DNA from: Yersinia massiliensis
GTDB lineage: Bacteria; Pseudomonadota; Gammaproteobacteria; Enterobacterales; Enterobacteriaceae
Assembly (NCBI RefSeq): GCF_003048255.1
Contig: NZ_CP028487.1
Span: 806,001-870,000 of the forward strand
Direction of reading: 5' to 3'
DNA length: 64,000 nt
Shown here piece after piece: positions 62,527-64,000 of this stretch. Numbering within the stretch: position 1 is the stretch's first letter; every line of letters starts with the position of its first letter. The notes below the pieces were generated by a model that worked only from the letters and a program-made list of their open reading frames with translations, ran no database searches and was not told the origin of the DNA. Both the position numbers and the translations under genes were made by a program.

Positions 62527-63666
62527 TTACTCTCTGGTTTGAAAATCCATATTGGGTGGAACGGGCAATTGGCTGGGCACCTTTGGCTTGATTCCGCCGT
62601 TATTGCGCCAACGCTTAATGCCATAAACCCAAGCAAGTACTTCTGCTACGGCGCTATAAAGTGTCGCCGGTATTTGTTCACCAGGCTCACAATGCCGGTA
62701 GAGTGCGCGCGCCAGTGTTGGTGCTTCTAGCATCGGGATGGAATGTTGTTGACCCAGTTCACGAATACGTAACGCAATTTCTCCTGCGCCTTTGGCGAGT
62801 ACCACTGGCGCTGACATGCCTTTTTCCTGATATGACAGTGCAACGGAGTAATGCGTCGGGTTATTCACAATCACGTCTGCATTGGGAACATCTGACATCA
62901 TGCGGCTGCGGGCCGCTGCTCGTTGCAGTTGGCGGATGCGACCTTTAACGTGCGGATCCCCTTCCTGTTGCTTAAATTCATCGCGGATCTCTTGGCGACT
63001 CATGCGTAGTTTTTTCCGGTTGCTCATGAACTGGTAAAATACGTCGTAGCCCGCGACCGGCAGCAAAAACATAATGACCGTCAACAGACCGCGTAGAATC
63101 AGCGTGAGGGCATCCGCCAGTGCATCGTTTAGTGGTTCATTAAGCAATTGAATAAAATAAGTTTTATTCTTATAGAAGAAGAATGCACCGGCGCAACCCA
63201 CCAGTGTTACCTTGAGCACCCCTTTTAACAGCTCAGATAGCACTTGGACCGATAACATGCGCTTTAGCCCAGAAAAGGGAGATATGCGTTTTAAATCGAC
63301 CTTTAGAGATTTCGAACTCAAATTCAAGCCACCAATTAACAGCGGCGAAGCAATACCGGTGATAAAGAGTCCAAGCATAAAAGGCAGCAGTGCGCTGACC
63401 ATCATGCCTATCAGATGGTAGGTCTGATAAAACATCGTATTCACATCAGCAACAAGACCGCTATCGAATCTCAGCCCAGTTTGAAGTAACTGCGCTAAAC
63501 GACTCGCCATCAACCCACCCGCGGTGAACATTAATGACCACCCTAATAGCAACATAATGAAAGATGTCAGCTCTTTTGAGCGTGGAATCTGTCCTTCTTT
63601 ACGTGCTTTCTCCCGTTTATGGGGGGTGGGGTCTTCGGTTTTTTCTACATCACTGTCTTGTGACAT
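62527..63666 (-). CDS. flhB: FlhB, export switch protein
   Basis: 379 residues. N-terminus with TEDPTPHKREKARKEGQIPR, four membrane helices, then the cytoplasmic domain with the autocleavage motif NPTH in VIVNNPTHYSVALSYQEK. Cleavage there switches export from rod/hook to filament substrates. A proline-rich C-terminal tail (PKVPSQLPVPPNM) follows. It is separated from cheZ by 113 bp, the usual cheZ-flhB join. Confidence 0.96.
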   Translation of the reverse strand: MSQDSDVEKTEDPTPHKREKARKEGQIPRSKELTSFIMLLLGWSLMFTAGGLMASRLAQLLQTGLRFDSGLVADVNTMFYQTYHLIGMMVSALLPFMLGLFITGIASPLLIGGLNLSSKSLKVDLKRISPFSGLKRMLSVQVLSELLKGVLKVTLVGCAGAFFFYKNKTYFIQLLNEPLNDALADALTLILRGLLTVIMFLLPVAGYDVFYQFMSNRKKLRMSRQEIRDEFKQQEGDPHVKGRIRQLQRAAARSRMMSDVPNADVIVNNPTHYSVALSYQEKGMSAPVVLAKGAGEIALRIRELGQQHSIPMLEAPTLARALYRHCEPGEQIPATLYSAVAEVLAWVYGIKRWRNNGGIKPKVPSQLPVPPNMDFQTRE

Positions 63667-63779
63667 GGGGATAATCGCAAAAGTCGTTCAACTGCTTCGC
63701 GAATAACGCGTGCAACAACATAGGCAAACCTATTCCGACGATCAGAGACATCAGAACGGGGTTACCTGCTTGAGAGGTA

Positions 63780-64000
63780 TCAGAAACCCAGGCTTTCAAG
63801 TAAGTCATCAACCTGATCCTGAGAGGCGACAATACCAACCTTACTTTGGTCGATTTGCGGGCCATTTTTGAGCTCGTTTGGTTTTTCGCTGGTGGCGTTA
63901 TTGGCTTCGGGCATGTTTTCCACCAGAACTTGTATCAGCTCCTTCTCCAATGCTTCAATGAGCTTCATCATCCGCTGAATCACTTGGCCGGTGAGGTCTT
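63780..64000 (-). CDS. cheZ: CheZ, CheY-P phosphatase, C-terminal part (runs off right edge)
   Basis: About 73 C-terminal residues. The segment DLTGQVIQRMMKLIEALEKE is the conserved CheZ helix with the catalytic Gln in TGQV, and the last residues DQVDDLLESLGF are the CheY-binding peptide. The start of the gene and presumably cheY, cheB and cheR lie beyond the window. Transcribed toward flhBAE. Confidence 0.93.
   Translation of the reverse strand, partial: DLTGQVIQRMMKLIEALEKELIQVLVENMPEANNATSEKPNELKNGPQIDQSKVGIVASQDQVDDLLESLGF

Noticed and set aside
34136..63666. Possibility that this is a lateral (Flag-2 type) flagellar system.
   Set aside because: The presence of flhDC, cheA, cheW, cheZ, flgM, fliT and flhE, and a MotB of primary type, fits the primary peritrichous system of enterobacteria; the typical Flag-2 marker genes (lfhA/lfiJ order, lafK) are not seen.

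Overview
The window looks like chromosomal DNA of a motile Gram-negative enterobacterium (order Enterobacterales). The flagellar, chemotaxis and FlhD/FlhC proteins are clearly enterobacterial in type. A Tad pilus locus, an invasin-like inverse autotransporter and srfABC also fit the Yersiniaceae/Budviciaceae side of the order. The moderate base composition and the unusual flagellar gene order argue against Escherichia or Salmonella. I cannot name the genus from sequence alone. No rRNA, tRNA, IS element or CRISPR array was seen.

Layout. (1) 1-7357: part of a Tad (Flp) pilus locus. Secretin rcpA (partial), rcpC, prepilin peptidase and flp run leftward. A MocR-type regulator that seems to have lost its PLP lysine follows, then tadE, tadF and a tadG-like gene with an RCC1-type beta-propeller run rightward. 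(2) 7379-13762: a sulfonate/sulfate-ester type ABC uptake module. It has an arylsulfotransferase-like protein fused to a thioredoxin domain, an ATPase, a tandem-fused permease, a divergent binding protein and a LysR regulator. (3) 13763-26110: an AT-rich gap, a small lipoprotein, a 2404-residue inverse autotransporter with 15 near-identical 105-residue Ig-like repeats, a fimbrial-type adhesin, a small membrane protein, a LuxR-type regulator, a bactofilin and a 64-residue unknown. (4) 26379-33850: a chemoreceptor, a NarL-type response regulator and srfA-srfB with a very short srfC-like gene. (5) 34136-64000: a consolidated flagellar/chemotaxis supercluster: flgNMA, flgBCDEFGHIJ, flgKL, fliA, flhDC, motAB-cheAW, an atypical LuxR-like gene, a second chemoreceptor, fliC, fliDST, flhBAE and the 3' end of cheZ.

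How it fits together. FlhDC would activate the basal-body operons and fliA; FlgM would hold FliA until the hook is complete. Five sites with the same architecture (TTHAGTTD-like -35, exactly 11 bp, RCCGATRT-like -10) lie upstream of flgM, flgK, fliC, fliD and the first chemoreceptor. They read as a window-internal sigma-28 regulon. The fliE-R genes, fliZ and cheR/B/Y are not in the window; cheRBY probably lie just beyond the right edge, next to cheZ. The surface-structure genes (Tad pilus, giant adhesin, fimbrial adhesin) beside the flagellar genes, each with a local regulator, suggest a region devoted to attachment versus motility. The most unusual items are the TadG-RCC1 fusion, the arylsulfotransferase-thioredoxin fusion in an ABC operon, the higher-order duplication in the adhesin repeats, and the shortened srfC.
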